From NCBI RefSeq assembly GCF_016919385.1, contig NZ_CP070351.1:2604001-2668000 (forward strand): a stretch of 64,000 bases of DNA. Reading direction: 5' to 3'. Position numbers and translations under genes: made by a program. Below, piece after piece: positions 25,673 to 34,614 of this stretch. The stretch is from Gordonia sp. PDNC005 (GTDB lineage: Bacteria > Actinomycetota > Actinomycetes > Mycobacteriales > Mycobacteriaceae). Under the pieces are notes generated by a model. It had not been told where the DNA came from. It saw nothing but the letters and a program-made list of their open reading frames with translations, and did no database searches. Each line of letters begins with the position of its first letter. Position 1 is the stretch's first letter.

Positions 25673-27268
25673 ATGTTCCGACATCAGTTCGCCCGCACTC
25701 TGTGGGCACTGCTCCTAGCCCTGATCGCTGTGGTCGGGCTCAGCAGTTGCCGCAGTGCGGTCGACGCACAGCAGGGACCGGTCACCGGCTCCGGTCCCGT
25801 GGTGCGCGGCGGTGAACTCCGTGTCGGCGTGCTCGGCGACCTATCCCCCGCCAAGTTCTTGCAGATCGGCACCGGCGGTCTCAACGGGCACATCGTTGCC
25901 AACGTGTACGACACCCTCATCACCCTCGACCACGCCTCACTGACCCCTCGCCCCTCGCTCGCGACCGGGTGGACCCTGGCGCCCGACGGTCTGTCCCTCG
26001 CGTTGAACCTCCGCCGAGATGTCACGTTCCACGACGGCCGCGAGTTCACCTCGTCCGACGTGCAGCAGTCGCTCCTCGCCTATCTCGCCGGTCCGTGGAA
26101 GCCGCAGTTCAAGCGGACTGCGGCCGCGATCACACGCTACGACGTCACCGATCCCCACCGAGTGGTTCTGTCGTTCGCACATCCGGTCGGCAACATCTTC
26201 GATCTCCTCGATTCAGCGCCGATCATCGATGCCAAGACGCTCGACGGGTTGAAGGCCGGCCGAACGTTCAACGGGACCGGGCCCTTCGAGTTCGCGTCCT
26301 GGACACCTAACGCCCGCGTCACGCTTGTCCGGAACAACAACTACTGGGGCGGCTCGCCCGCCCTCGACAAGGTCACCTTCGTGGAGGGCAACGACCCGAA
26401 GTCGCTGTACACGCGGCTGCGGACCGGGCAACTCGACGTCGTCGACCCGATCGGCCTGACGTCACACGATCAGAAACTCGCCACCAGCAGGTACGGGTTC
26501 CGCGACATCGAGTTCACGGGCGCGGAGAGCGAAGTGTACGTCGGCGTCAACGTTGCGAACTCCGCGCTGGCCGACCGCCGCGTCCGCCAGGCGATCGCGT
26601 TCGCGGTCGACCGGGAACGGATCATGACCGACGTCTACCAGGGCGCCGGTTATCCGGTGAACCTGCCGTGGCCCAAGACGTCGCCCGCCTACGACGCGTC
26701 CGCGAACCACACGTTCACCCGCGACGTGTCGAAGGCGAAGGCCATTCTCGCCGGTCTGCCGCCCGTGCCACCCATCGACTTGGACTATTCGTCGCAGGGC
26801 GGCACCTCGCGCATCGTCGCGGAGATAGTGCAGAGCAACCTCAAGGACGTCGGAATCACCGTCGATCTGGTGCCCAACGACCCGACAGTGCACTCGTCGA
26901 AGCTGATCGGCGGAGAGTTCTCCGGGCTGTGGATCCTCGAGCACGCGTTTGCGCAGTTCACACCGTCGACCCTCGCCGTGTCGGCGTACCCGTTCAACGC
27001 GGCGAAGAACGCCTCGAACTTCGTCGACGCCGACTACGCGGCGGCGGCGGATGCCGCGTGGAAGACAGCCGATCCGTCGTCGCCCGAGGCGATCGCGGCG
27101 TACCGCCGACTCGACGCGGTGTGGCTGAAGGAACTGTTCCTCGTTGAGATCGGCGTAGTCGTCCAGCACGCGACCGCATCGCCGAATGTCCGGGACGTGG
27201 GCTGGGATCGTCGAGTCCAATTCCATTTCGCCGGCACGAGCCTCACCAACCCCGATCGGAGGTCATGA
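25673..27268 (+). CDS. ABC importer substrate-binding lipoprotein (family 5, Opp/Dpp type)
   Basis: The 531-residue precursor has a lipoprotein signal peptide ending in VVGLSSC, so it is anchored outside the membrane. The mature part has the SBP_bac_5 pattern: a start with GGELRVGVLGDL, TGWTLAPDGLSLAL, DVTFHDGREFTSSDV near residue 125, and RQAIAFAVDRERI in the second lobe. The family binds peptides, nickel, opines and other solutes, so the fold does not fix the ligand. Being divergent from the arylsulfatase, it probably brings in a sulfur source. ATG 25673 fits the signal peptide; an in-frame ATG twelve codons earlier would break it. Confidence 0.88.
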   Translation: MFRHQFARTLWALLLALIAVVGLSSCRSAVDAQQGPVTGSGPVVRGGELRVGVLGDLSPAKFLQIGTGGLNGHIVANVYDTLITLDHASLTPRPSLATGWTLAPDGLSLALNLRRDVTFHDGREFTSSDVQQSLLAYLAGPWKPQFKRTAAAITRYDVTDPHRVVLSFAHPVGNIFDLLDSAPIIDAKTLDGLKAGRTFNGTGPFEFASWTPNARVTLVRNNNYWGGSPALDKVTFVEGNDPKSLYTRLRTGQLDVVDPIGLTSHDQKLATSRYGFRDIEFTGAESEVYVGVNVANSALADRRVRQAIAFAVDRERIMTDVYQGAGYPVNLPWPKTSPAYDASANHTFTRDVSKAKAILAGLPPVPPIDLDYSSQGGTSRIVAEIVQSNLKDVGITVDLVPNDPTVHSSKLIGGEFSGLWILEHAFAQFTPSTLAVSAYPFNAAKNASNFVDADYAAAADAAWKTADPSSPEAIAAYRRLDAVWLKELFLVEIGVVVQHATASPNVRDVGWDRRVQFHFAGTSLTNPDRRS

Positions 27269-27269
27269 C

Positions 27270-28229
27270 ATGACCGGCTACCTGTTCCGGCGGATCCCGA
27301 CAGCAGTGATCGTCCTGTTCGCTGCGTCGCTGCTCATCTTCGCCGTCCTTCGACTCATCCCCGGCGGTCCGGAAGCGGCACTCGCGGGCTCGGACGCGAC
27401 CCCGGAAGACCTCGCGGCGATCCGTCACGACCTCGGCCTCGATCGAGGGTTCTTCGTGCAGTACGCCGCGTGGATCGGCTCCGTCCTCACCCTCGACTTC
27501 GGAACGAGTTACCAGGTGGGCGGCAGTATCGGCGACCTGGTCTCGTTCGGCCTGACCAACACGCTGGTGCTGACGTCTGCGGCAGCGGTCTTCGCGGTGG
27601 CCCTCGGACTCGCACTCAGCCTGGCGGCGACGATACGACCGTCCACCTGGCTGAACACGCTGCTGACCGGTGTCAATGCGGTCGCCATCGCACTCCCGAC
27701 ATTTGTCGTCGGAATCGTGTTGATCTTCCTGTTCGGCGTCCGTTGGCGGCTGCTTCCGGCGGGCGGCACGCCGCCGAACGGTCTCACCGATGATCTGTGG
27801 ATAACCGCGCAGTACCTGGCGCTGCCCGCGTTCACCCTCGGGCTGCCCGCCGGAGCGATGCTCGCCAGATTCCTCACCGAGGCGTTGCAGTCCGAGCTCA
27901 CACAACCGTATGCGGTCACCGCGATCGCGACCGGCGCATCCCGCCGCGACGTTGTCCTCAAACACGCGCTGCGCAATGCACTTCCGTCGACGATCACCGC
28001 ATTCGGCCTCATCGTCGGTGCGCTGCTCGGCGGCGCGGTACTCGTCGAATCCATCTTCGGCTGGCCCGGGCTCGGACTGCTGACCGAGGAGGGCATCTCG
28101 GCCCGCGACTATCCGCTCGTCCAAGTCCTGGTGCTGCTGTCGGTGACAGTTTTTGTCCTTATCCAGCTCGCCGCCGACATCGTCCACGCATGGCTCGACC
28201 CCCGAATCCGATTGGCAGGTGCCGCATGA
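27270..28229 (+). CDS. ABC importer permease, DppB/OppB-like
   Basis: The 319-residue protein has six membrane helices. It begins TGYLFRRIPTAVIVLFAASL and has the IPGGPEAAL motif after helix 1, typical of DppB-type subunits. The coupling loop lies around TGASRRDVVLKHALRNAL. ATG 27270 follows the lipoprotein stop by one base with CGGAGG at 27257-27262. It pairs with the next permease. Confidence 0.9.
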   Translation: MTGYLFRRIPTAVIVLFAASLLIFAVLRLIPGGPEAALAGSDATPEDLAAIRHDLGLDRGFFVQYAAWIGSVLTLDFGTSYQVGGSIGDLVSFGLTNTLVLTSAAAVFAVALGLALSLAATIRPSTWLNTLLTGVNAVAIALPTFVVGIVLIFLFGVRWRLLPAGGTPPNGLTDDLWITAQYLALPAFTLGLPAGAMLARFLTEALQSELTQPYAVTAIATGASRRDVVLKHALRNALPSTITAFGLIVGALLGGAVLVESIFGWPGLGLLTEEGISARDYPLVQVLVLLSVTVFVLIQLAADIVHAWLDPRIRLAGAA

Positions 28230-29137
28230 CCACCACTGTCCCGGTCGTCGACGGCTCTGCCGTCGACCTCGACCCCGGCCTCATCCCGGAGACTCCCACC
28301 GACCGAGACGCCCGCCCGGCGCGGGTGCCTTTGTGGCGCAGCCTCGTCCACGGGTCCGGGCTCCTCGGCACAGTCCTCGTGCTCGCGGTGATTCTCGCGG
28401 GCCTTTTCGGACCGCTGTTCGTCTCCTACGCTCCTGACCAGCAGATCGACGGCGCCTATCTCCTGTCACCGAGCGCCGAGCACTGGTTCGGAACCGACGA
28501 CGTCAACCGCGACGTCGCCTCACGCATTCTGTCCGGGATCCGCGTCGATCTTCTGATCATCGCGATCGCCGTCCCGATCGGCGCCGCCGTCGGCACTCTG
28601 ATCGGCCTGCTCGGCGTGTCGTTCCGGCGAGCCGACGGTGTGGTCCAGCGTGTCTTCGACGTCATCCTCGCTTTCCCCGCACTGATCCTCGGGATCGCGC
28701 TCGTCGCGATCCTCGAGCCCGGTGCGGTGACCGTCGGCGTCGTCATCGCCATCGCCGAGATCCCTGTCTTCGGTCGACTGGTCCGCACGTCCGTCCTGCG
28801 GATCAGGGAGCAGCCGTACGTCGAAGCGGCTCGGGTAAGCGGTGCAGGCACAGGCCGGATCCTGTTCCGTCACGTGCTGCCGAACTCCGTCGAGGCACTC
28901 GGTGTGCAGTTCGCGCTGTCACTGTCGCTGGGCGTGTTCATCGGCGGCGCACTCAGCTACCTCGGCATCGGCGTCGTCCCGCCGACACCGTCGCTAGGCG
29001 GCCTGCTCGCCGCGGGCAACGGCTACCTGGAGACCAATCCCTGGATCTCGATCGGACCGCTGATCGTCGTCTCCGCCCTGGTCCTGGGCCTCTACTTGAT
29101 CGCGCAGTCGATCTCTTCCGATCGAAGGAGTCTGTAA
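28226..29137 (+). CDS. ABC importer permease, DppC/OppC-like
   Basis: The 303-residue protein has a cytoplasmic N-terminal extension of about 40 residues followed by six helices. HWFGTDDVNRDV is the DppC signature after helix 1, and VSGAGTGRILFRHVLPNS is the ATPase-coupling loop. Its ATG overlaps the stop of the DppB-like gene (ATGA), giving strict translational coupling. Confidence 0.9.
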   Translation: MTTTVPVVDGSAVDLDPGLIPETPTDRDARPARVPLWRSLVHGSGLLGTVLVLAVILAGLFGPLFVSYAPDQQIDGAYLLSPSAEHWFGTDDVNRDVASRILSGIRVDLLIIAIAVPIGAAVGTLIGLLGVSFRRADGVVQRVFDVILAFPALILGIALVAILEPGAVTVGVVIAIAEIPVFGRLVRTSVLRIREQPYVEAARVSGAGTGRILFRHVLPNSVEALGVQFALSLSLGVFIGGALSYLGIGVVPPTPSLGGLLAAGNGYLETNPWISIGPLIVVSALVLGLYLIAQSISSDRRSL

Positions 29138-29141
29138 GACC

Positions 29142-30770
29142 ATGTCACGCGTACTCGACGTCACCGACCTCCACGTGAGGTTCGACTATCCCCGTCCCGC
29201 AGTCGCGGGCATCAGCCTCCACGTCGACGCGGGCGAGATCGTCGCCCTCGTCGGGGAGTCCGGCTCCGGCAAGACGATGACGGCACGAGCCGCCATCGGA
29301 CTGCTGCCCGAGAACGCCGTCTCCACCGGTTCGGTGAAGGTCGACGGAGTCGAAGTCCTCGACCTGGACGAACGTGGGTGGACTGCTGTGCGCGGAAGCC
29401 GCGTCGCCATGGTGTTCCAAGAACCGCAGACCGCGCTCAATCCCGTCCAGACCGTCGGCTGGCAGCTCCGACAGGCGTTGACCCGGCACGCGGCGCTCTC
29501 CCGTTCCGAAGCCAAGCGGCGCGCGGTCGAACTGCTGGAGGTCGTGGAGATTCCGGACCCGCAGACACGAGTCGGCTACTACCCGCACCAGCTCTCCGGC
29601 GGCCAGAAGCAACGAGTGGTCATCGCCCTCGCGTTGGCAGGCGATCCGGCTCTGCTCCTCGCCGACGAACCGACCACCGCCCTCGACGTGTCCGTGCAGC
29701 GAGACATCCTCGACCTTCTCGTCAGATTGAGAGACCGCACGGGTGCGGGCATCCTGCTGATCACGCACAATCTCGGGGTGGTCGCCGAGATCGCCGATCG
29801 CGTGGTCGTGGTCCAGCTCGGCGAGACGATCGAGACCGCCGACGTCCGCTCCCTGTTCGCGGCGCCCCGCGAGCCCTACACCCGGCAACTGCTGGCAGCG
29901 GTGCCCCGCCTGCACGTCGGCCCGGCCGACGAAGTCGACCCGCAGCCGGCAGAGATCGACGCCCCGGTGCTTGAGATCAACGCCGTCACCGTCCGTCATC
30001 CGGGACGCTTCGGGGCGGCGCCGCACACTGCATTGTCCGAGGTGACGCTCGACGTGGCACCCGGTGAGGTGCTCGGCGTGGTCGGCGAATCCGGTTCGGG
30101 CAAAACGACACTCGGTCGCGCGATCGGCGGGCTGCTGCCCATCGCCGAAGGCCGGATCTTCATCGACGGCGAGGACGTCTCGACACTCTCCGGCGCGGCG
30201 CTGCGTGCGGTGCGTCGTCGGATCGCGTTTGTCCCGCAGGACCCGACAGCGTCCTTGAACCCGCGGTTCACGGTGGCCGAGTCGATCCGCGAACCGCTGG
30301 ACATCGGGCGGATCGGCGACCGTCCGTCACGTGCTCGGCGCGTCGCCGAATTGTTGGACGCGGTTCAACTGCCGACGTCATTCGCCAGTCGACTGCCTCA
30401 TGAGCTGTCCGGAGGCCAGCGGCAACGTGTGGCGTTGGCCCGTGCGCTGTCGGCGAATCCCGAGCTGTTGATCGCCGATGAACCGACAAGCGCCCTCGAC
30501 GTGTCCGTGCAGGCTCGGGTGTTGGAGTTGTTCGCCGATCTTCAGTCGGAGTTCGGTTTCGCCGCGCTGTTCATCAGTCACGACCTCGCTGTGGTCCGGC
30601 AGGTGGCCGACCGAGTGGCCGTTCTCAAGGCCGGACGGCTCGTGGAGACGGGGTGGGCCGACGAACTGTTCAACGCTCCGGTCACCGACTACACCCGGGC
30701 GCTGGTCGCCGCGGTGCCCGTTCCCGACCCCGACCGTGCGCGAGCCGGACGTCCGGTTGTTCCGGCCTAG
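29142..30770 (+). CDS. ABC importer ATPase, fused DppD-DppF type
   Basis: The 542-residue protein contains two complete nucleotide-binding domains. The first (about 1-260) has Walker A GESGSGKT, signature LSGGQKQRV and Walker [13 protein letters not shown]. The second (about 275-535) has [18 protein letters not shown] and [12 protein letters not shown]. Both carry the C-terminal Opp/Dpp extension ([22 protein letters not shown]). A single polypeptide thus powers the importer. It starts four bases after the second permease and ends the operon, sharing a CTAG with the stop of the convergent GNAT gene. Confidence 0.92.
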   Translation: MSRVLDVTDLHVRFDYPRPAVAGISLHVDAGEIVALVGESGSGKTMTARAAIGLLPENAVSTGSVKVDGVEVLDLDERGWTAVRGSRVAMVFQEPQTALNPVQTVGWQLRQALTRHAALSRSEAKRRAVELLEVVEIPDPQTRVGYYPHQLSGGQKQRVVIALALAGDPALLLADEPTTALDVSVQRDILDLLVRLRDRTGAGILLITHNLGVVAEIADRVVVVQLGETIETADVRSLFAAPREPYTRQLLAAVPRLHVGPADEVDPQPAEIDAPVLEINAVTVRHPGRFGAAPHTALSEVTLDVAPGEVLGVVGESGSGKTTLGRAIGGLLPIAEGRIFIDGEDVSTLSGAALRAVRRRIAFVPQDPTASLNPRFTVAESIREPLDIGRIGDRPSRARRVAELLDAVQLPTSFASRLPHELSGGQRQRVALARALSANPELLIADEPTSALDVSVQARVLELFADLQSEFGFAALFISHDLAVVRQVADRVAVLKAGRLVETGWADELFNAPVTDYTRALVAAVPVPDPDRARAGRPVVPA

Positions 30771-31204
30771 GGAGCGAATTCGAGCGTGAGCAGCGGGTAC
30801 GGGCGCCCGTCGCCGTCGAGCTCTGACCGACCTGTCTGGGTGAAGCCGCGGGCGAGGTAGAACCCGACGGCCTGTGGGTTCTGTTCGTTGACGTCGAGTT
30901 CAGTGGCGCCGAGCCTGACGACCGCGTCGTTGAGCAGCAGCGTCCCTACTCCCGTCCCGCGGACGTCGTCGTGCACGAACAGCATTTCGAGCCGTCCTTC
31001 TGCGACACCCGAGAAACCGACGATCCGATCCGCGTCGTCGGCGACGGTCAGCGTCACGTTCGGGAGATAATCTCCGGGCAGGGCGCGTTCGATCTCGGCG
31101 AAATGCTCCGCGGCGAGGAAGTCGTGCGTCGCGGCGACGGCGCTGCGCCAGACGTCGACGATCGCCGGGTACTCCTCCGGCCCCGCTGGTTCGCGGAGGA
31201 TCAT
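30767..31204 (-). CDS. GNAT family N-acetyltransferase
   Basis: The 145-residue protein has the acetyl-CoA-binding motif VRGTGVGTLLLNDAV (about residues 80-95) and the C-terminal NEQNPQAVGFYLARGF segment of GNAT enzymes. The acceptor is unknown. Its ATG overlaps the peroxiredoxin stop (ATGA), so both are made from one transcript. Confidence 0.85.
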   Translation of the reverse strand: MILREPAGPEEYPAIVDVWRSAVAATHDFLAAEHFAEIERALPGDYLPNVTLTVADDADRIVGFSGVAEGRLEMLFVHDDVRGTGVGTLLLNDAVVRLGATELDVNEQNPQAVGFYLARGFTQTGRSELDGDGRPYPLLTLEFAP

Positions 31205-31656
31205 CCGAGTGCTTTGAGTGCACGGTCGGCGTGAACGCTCATGTTGACCTCCGACGCGATGACGTCGGCGATCACTCCGTCTCGCCCGATGGCGAACGTG
31301 GTGCGCTTGGTCGGCATGCCGACCGCGCCGAACAGTCCACTGCGGCGGACTCCGTATGCGTCGGCGACCGCCCCGTCGACGTCGGCGAGCAGCGGGTAAT
31401 CGAGCCCGTGCTTGGCCGTCCAGTCGCTCTGCTTCGCGACGTCGTCGCGGCTGATCCCGATGCGCTGCACTCCGGCGGCCGCGAACTCGGCGGCGAGATC
31501 GCGGAAATGGCAGGCCTCTTTGGTGCAGCCCGGCGTGAACGCGGCAGGGTAGAAGAAGAGCGCTACCGGCCCCTCTGCCAGGAGGTCCGACAGTCGTCGT
31601 TCGTCGCCGTTCTGGTCGGGCAATGCGAAGTCGGGTGCGGTGTCGCCGGGTTTCAT
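31201..31656 (-). CDS. bcp: Peroxiredoxin, Bcp/PrxQ type
   Basis: The 151-residue thiol peroxidase carries the peroxidatic Cys 44 and resolving Cys 49 in FTPGCTKEACHF, spaced as in two-Cys PrxQ enzymes. It reduces hydroperoxides with thioredoxin in the cytoplasm. The N terminus MKPGDTAPDFALPDQNG is typical. It is the first gene of a two-gene unit with a GNAT acetyltransferase. Confidence 0.92.
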   Translation of the reverse strand: MKPGDTAPDFALPDQNGDERRLSDLLAEGPVALFFYPAAFTPGCTKEACHFRDLAAEFAAAGVQRIGISRDDVAKQSDWTAKHGLDYPLLADVDGAVADAYGVRRSGLFGAVGMPTKRTTFAIGRDGVIADVIASEVNMSVHADRALKALG

Positions 31657-31731
31657 AGGTCCAGCCTAGCGAGTTCAGGGGAATCGGCGTGCCGCGGGAA
31701 CCGCACATCCAGCCGCTGCGTCTGACCTTGT

Positions 31732-32631
31732 ATGAGGGATTCAGGTGTCTACCCCGCGGCTGAGCTCATAGCACTCGGATTCGATCGCGAGACGATTCGT
31801 CGCGCTGTTCTGTCCGGCGACCTGGCACAACTGCGGTGGGGATGGTTCGCGGCAGCGAATCACGATGCCCGTACGGCATCTGCGGTTCGGGACGGCGGCG
31901 TGTTGACCTGTGTCGACGCGCTCAGGTTCCACGAGCTGTGGACTCCTCCCGGCCACAACGGGCTGCATCTGCGCCGCAGTCGTAACTTGAGCGGGAAGAA
32001 TCCAGCGTGCCGTCCGCCGACCGGATGTGTTCGGTCCGCTCGCGAACCCGTCGACCCGCTGCCGGTCGCCCTTCTCTATGCCGTGGGATGCCTCCCGCTG
32101 GACGAGTGGGTCGCAGTCTGCGACTCCTACCTGAACTCGACCGGAACCGACGTCTCCGATCTTCTCGCTGCGATGGGCAGGCCCGGGCCGGAGGTGCTCC
32201 GCCGCCTACGTTGGGTGGACCGCCGCTCGCAGTCCGGGACCGAGAGCATCGTGCGAGTCCGCCTGCGGTCTGCGGGTTTCGACGTTGTGGTCCAACCGCC
32301 GGTCGAGGGCGTGGGTCACGCCGACCTCCGCGTCGGTCGCCTGCTGGTCGAATGCGACAGTGTCCTGCACCACGCGAGCCGCGCAGACTACGAACGCGAT
32401 CATCACCGCGATCGCCGAGCAGTCGTCGACGGGTGGCTGGTCCTTCGACTCACCTACGACGACATCCTCTACGACTGGGACGGTGTGCTCGCCGACATCC
32501 TGTCGATCACCAGGCCGGACAGGCACCGCGCTCGCACACCGCAGGCGATCGAGATGATTCAAAAGTCAGTACTGCAATCACAACTCGAGGGCAATATTCC
32601 CTCCGTGTTCGATCTCAGTACTGAGTTTTGA
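31732..32631 (+). CDS. AbiEi/DUF559-like protein with nuclease-type C-terminal fold
   Basis: The 299-residue protein resembles the actinobacterial proteins with a winged N-terminal part (LIALGFDRETIRRAVLSGDLAQLRWGWF) and a Vsr/DUF559-like C-terminal domain (about 165-265). That domain shows SGTESIVRVRLRSAGF, a metal-ligand-like Asp/Glu pair in GHADLRVGRLLVECDS, and a YERDHHRDRR helix. A nuclease role is suggested by the fold, not proven. The last about 30 residues (from TPQAIEMIQKSV) are encoded by distinctly AT-richer DNA holding two copies of TCAGTACTG, one inside a 12-bp palindrome. Confidence 0.65.
   Translation: MRDSGVYPAAELIALGFDRETIRRAVLSGDLAQLRWGWFAAANHDARTASAVRDGGVLTCVDALRFHELWTPPGHNGLHLRRSRNLSGKNPACRPPTGCVRSAREPVDPLPVALLYAVGCLPLDEWVAVCDSYLNSTGTDVSDLLAAMGRPGPEVLRRLRWVDRRSQSGTESIVRVRLRSAGFDVVVQPPVEGVGHADLRVGRLLVECDSVLHHASRADYERDHHRDRRAVVDGWLVLRLTYDDILYDWDGVLADILSITRPDRHRARTPQAIEMIQKSVLQSQLEGNIPSVFDLSTEF
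32614..32625. repeat. Palindrome at the 3' end of the AbiEi/DUF559-like gene
   Basis: CTCAGTACTGAG is a perfect 12-bp palindrome just before the stop codon. Its core, TCAGTACTG, also occurs at 32566-32574. Both lie in a short AT-rich patch. Confidence 0.5.
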
Positions 32632-32652
32632 CGAACCCTCGCGTTCAGCTGA

Positions 32653-33345
32653 TCAGGCCAGGCCTGCGTCGTGCAGCAAAATCGCCACCTGAACGCGGTT
32701 GGCCGCACCGAGCTTGGCGAAGATGTGAGAAATGTGCGCTTTCACGGTCGGGACGCTCATGTACAGCTCGGCGCCGATCTCGGCGTTGGACGCGCCCTTC
32801 GCGAGGCAGATCGCGACGTCGCGCTCGCGTTCAGTGAGATTCCCGATCGCCTTCTCGGCGCGGCCCGCTCTGTCGTCGCCGCGACCGTCGACGACCTGTT
32901 TGATGAGGGCAGCGGTCACCGACGGACTCAGTGCGGGCTGCCCCGACAAGACGTTGTTGATCGCAGTGACTATGTCCCGGGGCGGTGTGTCCTTCAACAG
33001 GAACCCGTCGGCGCCGACAGCCAGCGCCCTCACGACGTAATCGTCTGCGTCGAAAGTTGTCAGGACGATCACGGCCGGCGGGTCGAGCAGTTTCTTGAAC
33101 TCCGACGTCGCTGCTATCCCGTCCAGGACGGGCATCCGCAAGTCCATGAGGACCAGATCGACGGGGTGGGCCGTGTGGAGCTCCAGCGCTTCACGTCCGT
33201 CACCCGCTTCGGCGACGATCTCGAAGTCCGATCCACCGAGCATCAACCGCAGACCCGACCGGACGAGCGGATCGTCGTCGACGAGCATGATCCGGCTGGC
33301 GGCCTCTGCGGCATCGGCGTCTCTCACCCCTGCCACGGTAGCCAC
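32653..33345 (-). CDS. NarL/FixJ-type response regulator
   Basis: The 230-residue regulator has a receiver domain (LVDDDPLVR, phospho-acceptor Asp in LVLMDLRMPV, LTTF, LLKD). A LuxR domain follows (LTERERDVAICLAKGASNAEIG, PTVKAHISHIFAKL). The coding region overlaps the end of the kinase gene. GTG 33345 is the longest start, with GTG 33336 and GTG 33327 (overlapping the kinase TGA) as alternatives. It likely controls the divergent ABC exporter. Confidence 0.88.
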   Translation of the reverse strand: MATVAGVRDADAAEAASRIMLVDDDPLVRSGLRLMLGGSDFEIVAEAGDGREALELHTAHPVDLVLMDLRMPVLDGIAATSEFKKLLDPPAVIVLTTFDADDYVVRALAVGADGFLLKDTPPRDIVTAINNVLSGQPALSPSVTAALIKQVVDGRGDDRAGRAEKAIGNLTERERDVAICLAKGASNAEIGAELYMSVPTVKAHISHIFAKLGAANRVQVAILLHDAGLA

Positions 33346-34544
33346 ACCCTCAGTTCGAATGCTCGCTCGACCGTCCGTGTCGACTGCGTTCCACCGTGCA
33401 GTGCGACTCGCTCGGCCAGGCCGACCAACCCGAATCCCGACTCCGGCACGGCGACAGCGGCCAGCGACAGCGGGTTCACCACCCGCAAGTCGATGCCGTC
33501 GCCGACACCTCCCGAGATCGCGATGCGCACACGGCTGGCCGGTGCATGTTTACGGGCGTTGGTCAGCGCCTCCTGCACGCATCGGTAGAGCGTTCGCCCG
33601 AGAGCCGACGGCACACCGGCCAGGTCGGCGTCGCAGTCGACGTCGATCCGCATTCCGGAGCGCCGGTTCTCCTCGATCAGTTCTTGCAGGTCGGGAACGG
33701 TGGCCTGTGGCGGTTCCGGATCGGCGTCGCCCGGGCCGTCGCGCAGGACGCCGAGCACTTCGCGCAGCTCAGTGAGCGCAAGGTGCGACATCTCCTGAAT
33801 GGTCTGCGCCGTCTCTCGGACCTGCTCGGCTGACAGGTCGTCGCGGAACGCGAGGGCTCCGGCGTGCATGCTCACCGTGGAGATCCGGTGCGCGAGGACG
33901 TCGTGCATCTCGCGCGCGATCCTGGCCCGCTCCCCAACCTGGGCCTCACGCACTCTCGAGTGCTGCTCAGCCTCGGCCAGCGTTGCACGCAGCCGCAGGC
34001 TGGCGAGGAGTTCTCGGCGCGAACCGACGTACATTCCCCACGCGATCACCAACCCGATCGCCACACTGATGAATCCGATGTCGACCAGAGTGGTCGGCGG
34101 CTCGTCGGGGGTCTTCAGCAGGTACTCCGAAGCGGCAGCACTCGCGACGGTCAAAAGGAGCTGCGGGACGATCTCCCGCCACCTGCGTCGGGTGGCGAGC
34201 GACACGAGCGCGAGCGCGGCCGGCCCGGAGGCCGTCGACGACACGATCCCCGCCAGGTTCGTGAACGTGGCGACCGCGACCGGATGCGAGCGGCGCGCAC
34301 CGAAGGTCGCGGCGAACGCCACCGCACCGATCAGGATGTCGGCGGCGAAAGCCCACCGGCGGTTCTCCCAGAGGTACTCCATGCGCGGCGCCCATGTCAC
34401 TCCCGAGATGATCAGGACCAGGAGCACACGCCACGTATGACTCCACCAGTTCAACGTCGGTTGATAGTCCTCTGGGCGCACGACTGCCAGGCTATCCCCG
34501 CCCGTCGACCTCGCGCGCCGTGCGGCGGTCGAGAAGCGCCTCAT
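33324..34544 (-). CDS. Sensor histidine kinase (HisKA_3 type)
   Basis: The 406-residue kinase has an N-terminal membrane domain of about five helices (roughly residues 35-180) with short loops, then GERARIAREMHDVLAHRISTV holding the phospho-acceptor His. The HATPase_c domain has EALTNARKHAP as N box and GFGLVGLAERV as G box. ATG 34544 was chosen over longer forms because these run into the divergent ABC gene. It is encoded with its response regulator, with a 71-base gap to the ABC ATPase, the usual arrangement of envelope-stress or antibiotic-sensing systems. Confidence 0.85.
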   Translation of the reverse strand: MRRFSTAARRARSTGGDSLAVVRPEDYQPTLNWWSHTWRVLLVLIISGVTWAPRMEYLWENRRWAFAADILIGAVAFAATFGARRSHPVAVATFTNLAGIVSSTASGPAALALVSLATRRRWREIVPQLLLTVASAAASEYLLKTPDEPPTTLVDIGFISVAIGLVIAWGMYVGSRRELLASLRLRATLAEAEQHSRVREAQVGERARIAREMHDVLAHRISTVSMHAGALAFRDDLSAEQVRETAQTIQEMSHLALTELREVLGVLRDGPGDADPEPPQATVPDLQELIEENRRSGMRIDVDCDADLAGVPSALGRTLYRCVQEALTNARKHAPASRVRIAISGGVGDGIDLRVVNPLSLAAVAVPESGFGLVGLAERVALHGGTQSTRTVERAFELRVWLPWQG

Positions 34545-34575
34545 ACTTTCGGATGAGACGACTCGATCCTGTAGG

Positions 34576-34595
34576 CGGATGTGGCGACGCATCCG
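34576..34595. promoter_or_regulatory. Inverted repeat between kinase and ABC exporter genes
   Basis: Arms CGGATG (34576-34581) and CATCCG (34590-34595) lie 20 bases upstream of the ABC ATPase start, in the divergent promoter region. This is a possible site for the partner response regulator; the evidence is the position and symmetry only. Confidence 0.35.
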
Positions 34596-34614
34596 GCCGA
34601 CAAGTATTGAAGCC

